Below, in pieces: positions 40,740 to 49,299 of a DNA stretch of 64,000 nt (the first letter of the stretch is position 1; each line of letters begins with the position of its first letter). The DNA lies in contig NZ_CP108067.1 in the NCBI RefSeq assembly GCF_036178145.1, positions 1,674,001 to 1,738,000 on the forward strand, written 5' to 3'. This DNA is from Streptomyces sp. NBC_00273 (GTDB lineage: Bacteria > Actinomycetota > Actinomycetes > Streptomycetales > Streptomycetaceae). A program made the position numbers and the translations under genes. Under the pieces are notes generated by a model that ran no database searches, was not told the origin of the DNA, and saw nothing but the letters and a program-made list of their open reading frames with translations.

Positions 40740-43655
40740 GTGACGTACGCGGACCATGCGACCACCACCACCGCCTCCGCCGCCGTCCGCCCGTCGGGCG
40801 GGGCGCCGGACCCGGTCGTCGCGGCCCTGGGCGCGCTGGGTACGCCCGTCGACTGCGCGGGCGCGGGCAGCCTGTCCCTGGAAGGGCCGCTCGTCCTGTG
40901 GCTGGTCGTGGAGGGCGAGCTGGACCTGTTCGCCGTGGACGCCGCGCAGTCCGGGCACTGGCACTTCCTGGGTCGGCTGGAGTCGGGCACGCTGCTGCTC
41001 GGTCCGGCCGAGGGCCCTGATCACACCCTGGTCGGCCGGCCCCTGCAGGGGTGCCGGCTGCGCCGCATCGAACTGCGGGAGCTTCACCCCTCGGAGTACG
41101 CGCCGTACCCGGACCACCCCCCGTACGCGCCGTACCCGCAGTACCCGCAGTACGCCGACGCGGCGCAGCACGGCGCCGCTGCCGCAGAAGGGCCGAGCCC
41201 GCTGGAGGACGCCTTCGCGCGCGGCATCGGCCGTGGTCTGCGCGTGCTCTACGAGGCACCGCTGGCCGGCACCGCCACCACCGGGCACGGCGGCGCCGAC
41301 GACGACATCCTGTGGATGCGGATCGCCCCCGGCAGCGTGCGGTACGGCGCCGTGTACGAGGCGGAGGCGGTCGGCACCCTCCTCGTCGACGCGACGGTGT
41401 GGCAGGGCATGGTCGACCAGCAGTACCGGCTGCTGTACGCCCTGGACGGCTGGATCGAACAGCTGGAGCGCGCCCACGAGGACCGCACGGCCGCCGGGAT
41501 CGAGGCGGGCCGGGCGGCCCGTACCCAGGCGGACCGGACGCTGCTGGCGTCCATCGTCCGCGCCGGCGGCCGGGACCAGCACCGCAGCGCGGACGTCGAC
41601 GCGACCTTCGCGGCGTGCCGCCTCGTCGCGGGCGCGGCCGGCATCGCCCTGTCCCCACCGAACGGGGCGGGCACCGCGTCCGCGCAGCTGGATCCCGTCG
41701 AACACATCGCGCTCGCCTCGCGGATCCGCACCCGCACGGTCGGTCTCGGCGGGCACTGGTGGCGGGAGAACAGCGGACCGTTGGTGGGCCGGCGCGAGAA
41801 GGACGGCACGCCGGTCGCCCTGCTGTGGCGGCGCGGCGGCTACGAGGCGGTCGACCCCGCCACCGGCGAGCGCGAGCGGGTCGGCCGGGCCAACCGGGCC
41901 GCCTTCGAACCGCGCGCCGTCATGCTGTACCGCCCCTTGCCCGAGGGACGGGTGGGCCTGCCCGCCCTGCTCCGCTTCAGCGTGCGCGGCACCCTCCCAG
42001 AGCTGCGCAGCCTGCTGCTGGGCGGGCTGGTCGCGGTGGTGCTGGGGGCACTGGTGCCGGTCGCCACCGGCCAGGTCCTCGGCCGCTACGTCCCGCAGGG
42101 CGAGACCGGCCTCATCGTGCAGACCGGACTGGCGCTGGCCGCGACCGCCGTGGTCGCGGCCGCCTTCATGCTCCTGCAGAACACGTCCCTCCTGCGCGTG
42201 GAGGGCCGCATCGAGGCCACCTTGCAACCGGCCGTGTGGGACCGGCTGCTGCGCCTGCCGGCGACGTTCTTCACCGGTCGCTCGACCGGCGAACTGGCCG
42301 GCGCGGCGATGGGCATCAGTGCGATGCGCCGCGTGCTGTCCGGCATCGGACCGGTCTGCGTGCAGGCGGGCGCGGTCGGCGCGGTGAGCTTCGTGCTGCT
42401 GTTCGTCCACAGCGTGCCGCTGGCGATGGCGGCGCTGGCCATGCTGGTCGTCATCGCGGGGATCTTCCTGGGCCTGGGGCTGTGGCAGCTGCGGTACGAG
42501 CGCCGGCTGAACGCGCTCGGACACCGGCTGGGCAACCAGGCCTTCCAGACCCTGCGGGGCCTGCCCAAGCTCCGTGTCGCCGCGGCCGAGAGCTTCGCGT
42601 ACGCAGCCTGGGCGCGGGAGTTCGCCCGTACCCGCGACCTGCAGCAGCGCATCGGCCGGACCCAGAACGTCAGCACGGTCCTCGGCGCCGTCTACCTGCC
42701 GCTGTGCACGCTGGTGATGTTCGTGCTGCTGGCCGGTCCGGCACGCGGCGCCATGTCCGCCAGTGAGTTCCTCACCTTCAGCACCGCGCTGACGATGCTG
42801 CTGTCGTCGGTCACGCAGGTGACCGGGGCGCTCGTCTCGGCCGCCGCGGTCCTGCCGATGTTCGAGCAGATCCGGCCGCTCCTGCGGGAGGTCCCCGAGG
42901 TGGACCGCTCCAGTACCCGCCCGGGACGGCTGACCGGTGCCATCGAGGCCAAGAACCTGTCCTACCGCTACGCCGACGACGGCCCGCTCGTCCTCGACGA
43001 CGTCAGCCTCCGGATCGGACCGGGCGAGTTCGTCGCGGTCGTCGGGGCCAGTGGCTGCGGCAAGTCGACGCTGTTGCGGCTGCTCATCGGCTTCGACAGG
43101 CCCCTCTCGGGCAGTGTGCTCTACGACGGTCAGGACCTGGCGGCGCTCGACCGGGCGGCCGTACGCCGCCAGTGCGGCGTCGTGCTGCAGAACGCCCAGC
43201 CGCTCTCCGGCTCGATCCTCGACTGCATCCGCGGCACCGGGACGTTCTCGCCGGAGGAGGCGTGGGAGGCCGCCGCGATGGCGGGGCTGGCGGCGGACAT
43301 CGAGGCCATGCCGATGGGCATGCACACCATCCTGTCCGACGGCGGCGGGACCGTCTCGGGCGGTCAGCGCCAACGGCTGATGATCGCCCAGGCCCTCATC
43401 CGCAAGCCGCGCGTCCTGTTCCTCGACGAGGCCACCAGCGCGCTGGACAACGAGGCCCAGCGCGTGGTCACCGAATCCACCGGTGCCCTGCGGACCACCC
43501 GCCTCGTGATCGCCCACCGGCTCTCCACGGTCATGGACGCCGACCGCGTGATCGTCATGTCGGACGGCCGGATCGTCCAGCAGGGCCCGCCCGCCGAACT
43601 GCTCGCCGACACGACCGGCCTCTTCCACGGCCTGGTCCGCCGGCAACTGCGTTGA
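40740..43655 (+). CDS. NHLP-family ABC transporter permease/ATPase with regulatory N-terminal domain
   Basis: A 971-residue protein. The N-terminal 400 residues hold a cyclic-nucleotide-binding-like beta barrel (LVLWLVVEGELDLFAVD) and a unique Tyr-Pro-rich stretch (YAPYPQYPQY near residue 130). A permease domain follows, then an ATPase with Walker A GASGCGKST, signature VSGGQRQR and Walker B LFLDEATSALD. In NHLP systems this second ABC protein partners the peptidase-ABC exporter. It starts at GTG 40740, 1 nt after the previous stop. It has no peptidase domain. Confidence 0.9.
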   Translation: MTYADHATTTTASAAVRPSGGAPDPVVAALGALGTPVDCAGAGSLSLEGPLVLWLVVEGELDLFAVDAAQSGHWHFLGRLESGTLLLGPAEGPDHTLVGRPLQGCRLRRIELRELHPSEYAPYPDHPPYAPYPQYPQYADAAQHGAAAAEGPSPLEDAFARGIGRGLRVLYEAPLAGTATTGHGGADDDILWMRIAPGSVRYGAVYEAEAVGTLLVDATVWQGMVDQQYRLLYALDGWIEQLERAHEDRTAAGIEAGRAARTQADRTLLASIVRAGGRDQHRSADVDATFAACRLVAGAAGIALSPPNGAGTASAQLDPVEHIALASRIRTRTVGLGGHWWRENSGPLVGRREKDGTPVALLWRRGGYEAVDPATGERERVGRANRAAFEPRAVMLYRPLPEGRVGLPALLRFSVRGTLPELRSLLLGGLVAVVLGALVPVATGQVLGRYVPQGETGLIVQTGLALAATAVVAAAFMLLQNTSLLRVEGRIEATLQPAVWDRLLRLPATFFTGRSTGELAGAAMGISAMRRVLSGIGPVCVQAGAVGAVSFVLLFVHSVPLAMAALAMLVVIAGIFLGLGLWQLRYERRLNALGHRLGNQAFQTLRGLPKLRVAAAESFAYAAWAREFARTRDLQQRIGRTQNVSTVLGAVYLPLCTLVMFVLLAGPARGAMSASEFLTFSTALTMLLSSVTQVTGALVSAAAVLPMFEQIRPLLREVPEVDRSSTRPGRLTGAIEAKNLSYRYADDGPLVLDDVSLRIGPGEFVAVVGASGCGKSTLLRLLIGFDRPLSGSVLYDGQDLAALDRAAVRRQCGVVLQNAQPLSGSILDCIRGTGTFSPEEAWEAAAMAGLAADIEAMPMGMHTILSDGGGTVSGGQRQRLMIAQALIRKPRVLFLDEATSALDNEAQRVVTESTGALRTTRLVIAHRLSTVMDADRVIVMSDGRIVQQGPPAELLADTTGLFHGLVRRQLR

Positions 43656-43657
43656 CG

Positions 43658-44401
43658 CTACTGGAGCTCGGACAGGTCGACCGAGTCGGCCGGCGCCGGG
43701 GGCTTGGGCGTGACGGGCTCGTCGAAGTCGGAGAAGGAGGCGTCCACCTTCCGGCCGGACTCATCGGTGCCCCGCACCTGGAGGAGGTACGGCTCGTCCT
43801 CGGTGGAGACCTGGTAGGTGCCCGTCGCGCCGCTGTCGCGCCGGCTGGTGACCGTGATGGCGGGCACGCCGTCGACGGTGGTCCGGGGGCCCTTGACCAG
43901 TTGTTCGCTCGGCGGCTTCGAGGAGAACTCCTTCTTGAAGAAGTCCAGGTCGCAGACCTGGGCGAAATCGCTCAGCAGGGGGCTGTCCGTGGTGCCGTGC
44001 AGGTAGCGGCCGTTGATGAGCGCGATCGCGTCGTCGGCCGCGGGGCCCGGTACCTGGGCCTTGAGCAGGGCGTCGTCGAGCTTCATCCAGACGTCGTCGC
44101 CGCGCTTGACGATGGCGGCCGTGCCCGCGCCGCCGGGGGGTGTGACGGTGCCGACGCAGTCGCCCTGATCGTCGAAGCGCAGGTCGAGCGTGGTGGTGCC
44201 CGAGGTGTCGGTCACCTTGCCCACCATGCGCATGGAGGTGAGCTCGGCCATGGCCTTGCGCGAGGCCTGGGCGATGGCCTGGGCGCTGTCGTCGGCGATG
44301 CCGTTGTCATCGGCTCGGGCCACGCCCCCGCCCGTGAACGCCAGCAAGCAGGCGGCTCCGGCGGTCGCGCAGCGGGCCGCTGCTGCCCGGGGTGCGGACA
44401 T
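43658..44401 (-). CDS. Secreted protein, LppX/LprG-like
   Basis: A 247-residue protein with a Sec signal peptide (LLAFTGGGVARA, cut probably before DDNG). No lipobox Cys is evident, so it is not clearly a lipoprotein. The mature part has the strand pattern of the LppX/LprAFG fold (TLDLRFDDQGDCVGTV, VWMKLDDALLKA, TYQVSTEDEPYLLQVRG), which binds lipids in mycobacterial relatives. The start is ATG 44401. It is convergent with the exporter operon, with only 2 bp between the stops. Confidence 0.75.
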   Translation of the reverse strand: MSAPRAAAARCATAGAACLLAFTGGGVARADDNGIADDSAQAIAQASRKAMAELTSMRMVGKVTDTSGTTTLDLRFDDQGDCVGTVTPPGGAGTAAIVKRGDDVWMKLDDALLKAQVPGPAADDAIALINGRYLHGTTDSPLLSDFAQVCDLDFFKKEFSSKPPSEQLVKGPRTTVDGVPAITVTSRRDSGATGTYQVSTEDEPYLLQVRGTDESGRKVDASFSDFDEPVTPKPPAPADSVDLSELQ

Positions 44402-44604
44402 CGGGCATCACCTCCCTCGTGCTGCGTGCGGACGGCGGCCGGCATCACCGCTCCTCCGGCGCAGCCGGGTCACCTGATCAGCGTAGGTCCGCACCGCGGC
44501 GGGCGCAGTCCGGGCGGGTCCGGCCGGATCCGGACGGGACGGGCCCGGCGTCGGGCAGCATGGTGCCCGATCACGTTCCCACTGCACCGCCGCTGGAGGC
44601 CCGG

Positions 44605-45444
44605 ATGACCGGTTCCACGTCCTTACCGCCGATGAGGGCACGCCTCGCCCTGACCGTGACGGCCCTCGCCGCCGCTCTGACGACGGCCGTGGCCGCCGCC
44701 CCCGCCGGGGCGAGCGCACCGCCACCCGGGGCGAAGGCTCCGCGCGCGTTCGTGGCACTGAGCTCGGTCGACCCGACGATCTTGCAGGACATGCGGTACG
44801 TGCGCCCGCACAATTTCGTCGGCGAGCCGGTCGACGGCTACCGGCAGCCCGTCTGCATCCTGACCCGCCCGGCCGCCGAGGCCCTGCACCGGGCCCAGGT
44901 GCGCCTGCTGCGCCAGGGCTACTCGCTCAAGGTGTACGACTGCTACCGGCCGCAGCGGGCCGTCGACCACTTCGTACGGTGGGCCGAGGACCTCGGCGAC
45001 GAGCGGCGGAAGGCGGAGTTCTATCCGCGCGTCGACAAGTCCCGGCTGTTCGAGGACGGCTACATCGCGAAGAAGTCGGGACACAGCCGGGGCAGCACCA
45101 CGGACGTGACGCTGGTGCGGCTGCCGGCACTGCCGGCGCCCCGCCCGCGGCCGGGGCAGGAATCGGTGCCCTGCTACGCGCCCCGGGCGGAGCGCTACCC
45201 GGACAACTCGGTGGACATGGGCACGGGTTTCGACTGCTTCGACACGCTGTCGCACACCGATGACCCGCGCGTCCAGGGGGCACAGCGCGCCAACCGGGAC
45301 CTGCTGAGGTCGACGCTGACGGCGGAGGGGTTCGTCAACCTGCCCGAGGAGTGGTGGCACTTCACGCACAAGCCGGAGCTGTTCCCCGACACCTACTTCG
45401 ACTTCCCCGTCACGTACCGGTCGGTCGCCGGACACCGCCCCTGA
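44605..45444 (+). CDS. Secreted D-Ala-D-Ala dipeptidase-like peptidase (VanX family, M15D)
   Basis: A 279-residue protein with an N-terminal signal peptide (about residues 1-38). The VanX/M15D motifs are complete: DCYRP (Arg115), SGHSRGSTTD with zinc ligands His160 and Asp167, and EEWWHF with catalytic Glu249 and ligand His252. The enzyme cleaves D-alanyl-D-alanine or related dipeptides. Because it is exported and no vanHAS genes are near, it more likely recycles or remodels peptidoglycan than confers glycopeptide resistance. The start is ATG 44605 with GGAGGC upstream. It diverges from the secreted protein gene. Confidence 0.88.
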   Translation: MTGSTSLPPMRARLALTVTALAAALTTAVAAAPAGASAPPPGAKAPRAFVALSSVDPTILQDMRYVRPHNFVGEPVDGYRQPVCILTRPAAEALHRAQVRLLRQGYSLKVYDCYRPQRAVDHFVRWAEDLGDERRKAEFYPRVDKSRLFEDGYIAKKSGHSRGSTTDVTLVRLPALPAPRPRPGQESVPCYAPRAERYPDNSVDMGTGFDCFDTLSHTDDPRVQGAQRANRDLLRSTLTAEGFVNLPEEWWHFTHKPELFPDTYFDFPVTYRSVAGHRP

Positions 45445-45561
45445 GGAAGCCGTGCGCCGCGGTCCGGCGGGCCGCGGGGCCGGCGCCGGCCCGCCGGGAT
45501 GCACGGGACGCCGCGGCGACGGACAGTGGAGGCGGGGCCTTCGGCAGACCGGGAGACCCGC

Positions 45562-46521
45562 GTGACGGACGACGACCCGACGCCCGACCGGACGGTTTCG
45601 CCTTTCATGACGGAGGCGGCCTTCCGGTCCCTGCACGCCGAGCTGTGCCGGCGTACGCCCACCGGCCCCGAGCACCGGCGCGGCACCCTCGCCCACCTGA
45701 CCCCCGCGCGCGTGGCCGCGGCCGCGGCCGACGTGCGCCACGGGCGCACCGTGTCGTTGGCCGCGCCCATCGAGACGCAGCCGGGTCCCGACGATCCGCA
45801 GCCCGCCGTCTACCGGCTGACGGCGCCGACCGCACCGGAGACCGGAACTCCGGGGGTGCACTTCGCCCTGGACCGGTTCGCCATGAACGTCCACGGGGAC
45901 GCCCACAGCCATCTCGACGCCCTGTGTCACGTCGTGTTCGACGGCGAGCTCCACGGCGGCGTCCCGGAGAGCCGTCTGGCGGCCGGCGCCGCCCTCGGGA
46001 TCACCCTGGACCTGGTGCACGACGGGATCGTCGGTCCCGGGGTCCTGTTGGACGTCCCGCGGCTGCGCGGGGTCCCCTGGCTGGAGCCCGGGGACTTCGT
46101 GGGCGCCGAAGAGCTGACGGCGGCCGAGGAGGCCCAGGGCGTCCGGATCGGGCCGGGCGACCTGCTGCTCGTACGGGTCGGGCACCGGCGCCGGCGCCGG
46201 GAGAGCGGCGCGTGGGACGCGGCGCACGCCCGGGCGGGCCTGCATCCTGCGTGCATGCGGCTGCTGGCCGAGCGGCAGGTCGCCGTCCTCGGCTCGGACG
46301 GCAACAACGACACGGCCCCGAGTCCGGTGCCCGGGGTCTCCTTCCCCGTGCACGTCCTGGCTCTGCACGCCCTGGGCATGCACCTGATGGACTACCTGGA
46401 CCTGGACGAACTGGCCGACGCGTGCGCGGAGCTCGGGCGCTGGCGGTTCCTGTGCACGGTGGCACCGCTGCGGCTGCCGGGGGCCACCGGCTCGCCGGTG
46501 AACCCGATCGCCGTCCTGTGA
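45562..46521 (+). CDS. Cyclase-family (kynurenine-formamidase-like) hydrolase
   Basis: A 319-residue protein of the cyclase/KynB-like family. The metal-binding motif reads HGDAHSHLDALCH (pattern HxGTHxDxPxH, with variation), and GSDGNNDTAPSP and LHALGMHLMDYLDLDELA complete the fold. Members hydrolyse N-formylkynurenine or related amides. The substrate here is uncertain. The start is GTG 45562 with GGGAG upstream; an ATG at 45499 is also in frame. It is followed by a GMC oxidoreductase and an SDR, possibly one catabolic unit. Confidence 0.82.
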   Translation: MTDDDPTPDRTVSPFMTEAAFRSLHAELCRRTPTGPEHRRGTLAHLTPARVAAAAADVRHGRTVSLAAPIETQPGPDDPQPAVYRLTAPTAPETGTPGVHFALDRFAMNVHGDAHSHLDALCHVVFDGELHGGVPESRLAAGAALGITLDLVHDGIVGPGVLLDVPRLRGVPWLEPGDFVGAEELTAAEEAQGVRIGPGDLLLVRVGHRRRRRESGAWDAAHARAGLHPACMRLLAERQVAVLGSDGNNDTAPSPVPGVSFPVHVLALHALGMHLMDYLDLDELADACAELGRWRFLCTVAPLRLPGATGSPVNPIAVL

Positions 46522-46669
46522 CCCGCACCGTCGGGGGCCCGGTCGTCGGCCCCGACATTGCCGGCCCCGCCGCATCCCCGGGTGCCGCACCGGCGGGGGG
46601 CGTATACGTTCGAAGGGGGACCCTGCCGCGACGGACCCGCCGGGGCGGCGGCACCGCAAGCCGAGGACG

Positions 46670-48259
46670 GTGATCCGGTTGAACGACGCTCCGCACTACG
46701 ACGTCATCGTCATCGGAACGGGCGCGGGCGGCGGCACGCTCGCCCACCGGCTCGCCCCGTCCGGCAAGCGGGTGCTGATCCTCGAACGCGGCGGCTTCCT
46801 CCCCCGCGAACGCGACAACTGGGACTCCACGGCGGTGTTCGTCAAGGGGAAGTACCGCGCGCCCGAGTTCTGGTTCGACCGACACGGCCGCGAGTTCCCT
46901 CCCGAGGTCAACTACTACGTCGGCGGCAACACCAAGTTCTACGGCGCGGCGCTGTTCCGGCTGCGCCCCGAGGACTTCGGGGAGCTGCGCCACCACGACG
47001 GGATCTCGCCCGCCTGGCCGATCCGTTACGAGGACCTGGAGCCGCACTACACCCAGGCGGAGCACCTCTACCGGGTGCACGGCCGGCACGGCGAGGACCC
47101 CTTCGAGGGGCCGGCGAGCGCCCAGTACGCCCACCCGCCGGTGGAACACGAGCCGCGGATCCAGCAGTTGAGCGACGACCTGGAGAAGCAGGGCCTGCAC
47201 CCCTTCCACCTGCCCATCGGGGTCGACCTGGACCAGGACGCGGCAGGCCGGGCGACCCCGTCCAGCGTCTGCATCCGCTGCAACCGGGTCGACGGCTTCC
47301 CGTGCCTGGTGCGCGGCAAGTCCGACGCCCAGGTGATCTGCGTGGAGCCCGCGCTGCAGCACCCCGGCGTCGAGCTCGTCACCCACGCCCACGTGCTGCG
47401 GCTGGAGACGGATCCGACGGGACGCACGGTCAGCGCGGTCGTCGCCCGCCTCGCCGGCGGCGAGGAGGCCCGGTTCTCCGCCGACCTCGTGGTCGTGGCC
47501 TGCGGCGCGGTCAACTCGGCCGCGCTGCTGCTCGCTTCGGCGAACGACCGGCATCCGCGGGGCCTCGCGAACGGCTCGGACGTGGTCGGGCGGTTCTACA
47601 TGCGCCACAACAACCTGGCCCTGATGGCCGTCTCCCGGGAGCCGAACGACACGCAGTTCCAAAAGACCCTCGCCCTGCACGACTGGTACCTGGGCGCCGA
47701 CGACTGGGACTACCCCCTCGGCGGGATCCAGATGCTCGGCAAGTCGGACGCCGAACAGATCCACGGCGAGGCCCCGCGCTGGGCCGGCGCGGTGACCCCG
47801 AACATGCCGTTCGAGGTCATGGCCCACCACGCGGTGGACTTCTGGCTGTGCGGGGAGGACCTGCCGCTGCCCGACAACCGCGTCACGCTGGACGGCGACG
47901 GCCGCATCCACCTCGCGCTCGACGAGTCCCACAACACGGCCGGGCTGAAGCGGCTGCGGCACAAGCTCCAGAGCATGCTGGGCCGCCTCGGCATGCACGA
48001 GCACCACCTGTTGGACCACAGCCTGTACCTGCACAAGGGCATGCCGATCGGGGCCACCGCACACCAGGCGGGCACCGTGCGGTTCGGCACCGACCCGGCG
48101 TCGTCGGCCCTGGACCTGAACTGCAAGGCGCACGAACTGGACAACCTGTACGTGGTCGACACGAGCTTCTTCCCGAGCATCGGCGCGGTCAACCCGTCCC
48201 TGACGGCCATTGCGAACGCCCTGCGGGTGGGCGACCACCTCCTCGAACGGATGGGCTGA
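46670..48259 (+). CDS. GMC family oxidoreductase
   Basis: A 529-residue FAD-dependent oxidoreductase. The FAD motif is VIGTGAGGGTLAHRL. A Cys-containing insert (SVCIRCNRVDGFPC) resembles those of GMC oxidoreductases linked to cytochrome or iron-sulfur partners. The C-terminal substrate/active-site part holds AHQAGTVRFG and DTSFFPSIGAVNPSLT. It probably oxidises an alcohol or sugar. The start is GTG 46670. It lies between a cyclase-family gene and an SDR gene. Confidence 0.87.
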   Translation: MIRLNDAPHYDVIVIGTGAGGGTLAHRLAPSGKRVLILERGGFLPRERDNWDSTAVFVKGKYRAPEFWFDRHGREFPPEVNYYVGGNTKFYGAALFRLRPEDFGELRHHDGISPAWPIRYEDLEPHYTQAEHLYRVHGRHGEDPFEGPASAQYAHPPVEHEPRIQQLSDDLEKQGLHPFHLPIGVDLDQDAAGRATPSSVCIRCNRVDGFPCLVRGKSDAQVICVEPALQHPGVELVTHAHVLRLETDPTGRTVSAVVARLAGGEEARFSADLVVVACGAVNSAALLLASANDRHPRGLANGSDVVGRFYMRHNNLALMAVSREPNDTQFQKTLALHDWYLGADDWDYPLGGIQMLGKSDAEQIHGEAPRWAGAVTPNMPFEVMAHHAVDFWLCGEDLPLPDNRVTLDGDGRIHLALDESHNTAGLKRLRHKLQSMLGRLGMHEHHLLDHSLYLHKGMPIGATAHQAGTVRFGTDPASSALDLNCKAHELDNLYVVDTSFFPSIGAVNPSLTAIANALRVGDHLLERMG

Positions 48260-48427
48260 CCCGCGACGGCGACACCGCCGACCGGGCGAAGATCCTGCGC
48301 CGGGTGGCGCAACGCGGGGCGCAGCGGGCTGCCGCGCCCCGGAGGCGGTGATTGGGTGACGCCGGACCCGCCGGGGTGCCGTCACCCCCGACGGCACGGG
48401 GTGGCGGTGCGAAGGAGGCAGTCCGCC

Positions 48428-49267
48428 GTGAGTTCGACCGAGGGCGTACCCCGGGGTGTGATCCCCGCGCACCTGCTCCGGGGCCAGAAGGCGCTGGTGA
48501 CGGGTGCGAACTCCGGAATCGGGAAGGCCACGGCGATCGGCATGGGCCGGGCCGGGGCGGACGTGGTCGTGAACTACGTGGCCGGCCGGGAGGAGGCCGA
48601 GAAGGTCGTCGCGGAGATCGCCTCCTTCGGGGTGCGCGCGGCGGCGTACGAGGCGGACGTGTCCGACGAGGGCCAGGTCGTGGCCATGACGGAACGCATG
48701 GTCGAGGAGTTCGGGACCATCGACATCCTCGTCGCCAACGCCGGCCTCCAGCGGGACTCCGCCTTCACCGAGATGACGCTCGCCCAGTGGCAGAAGGTCA
48801 TCGACGTCAACCTGACGGGACAGTTCCTGTGCGCCCGCGAGGCGACGAAGGAGTTCTTGCGGCGCGGGGTCGTCCCGGAGGTCTCCAGCTCCGCGGGCAA
48901 GATCATTTGCATGAGCTCGGTGCACCAGATCATCCCCTGGGCCGGGCACGTGAACTACGCCTCCTCCAAGGGCGGCGTGCAGATGATGATGGAGACCCTC
49001 GCCCAGGAACTCGCCCCGAAGAAGGTCCGCGTCAACGCGATCGCCCCCGGCGCGATCCGCACGCCCATCAACCGCAGTGCCTGGGACACCGAGCAGGCCG
49101 AGCAGGACCTGCTCAAGCTGATCCCGTACGGCCGGGTCGGTGACCCCGAGGACATCGCCCACGCAGCCGTCGGCCTCGCCTCCGACCTCATGGACTACGT
49201 CGTGGGCGCCACGCTCTACGTGGACGGCGGAATGACCCTCTTCCCGGGCTTCGCCACCGGCGGCTGA
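48428..49267 (+). CDS. SDR, glucose 1-dehydrogenase-like
   Basis: A 279-residue classical SDR: cofactor motif TGANSGIGKAT, NAGLQRDS, catalytic Ser/Tyr/Lys in MSSVHQIIPW and YASSKGG. The C-terminal YVDGGMTLFPGF resembles glucose 1-dehydrogenase. The true substrate is uncertain. The start is GTG 48428, preceded by GAAGGAGG with a 9-nt gap. It is followed after 32 bp by cydA, and a shared transcript is possible. Confidence 0.87.
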   Translation: MSSTEGVPRGVIPAHLLRGQKALVTGANSGIGKATAIGMGRAGADVVVNYVAGREEAEKVVAEIASFGVRAAAYEADVSDEGQVVAMTERMVEEFGTIDILVANAGLQRDSAFTEMTLAQWQKVIDVNLTGQFLCAREATKEFLRRGVVPEVSSSAGKIICMSSVHQIIPWAGHVNYASSKGGVQMMMETLAQELAPKKVRVNAIAPGAIRTPINRSAWDTEQAEQDLLKLIPYGRVGDPEDIAHAAVGLASDLMDYVVGATLYVDGGMTLFPGFATGG

Positions 49268-49299
49268 CCCTCCATCCGCTCGGCCCCGGGGAGGGACGC

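Noticed and set aside
48260..48427. Small coding region between the GMC oxidoreductase and SDR genes
   Set aside because: A basic stretch of codons is readable but has no start codon or ribosome site.
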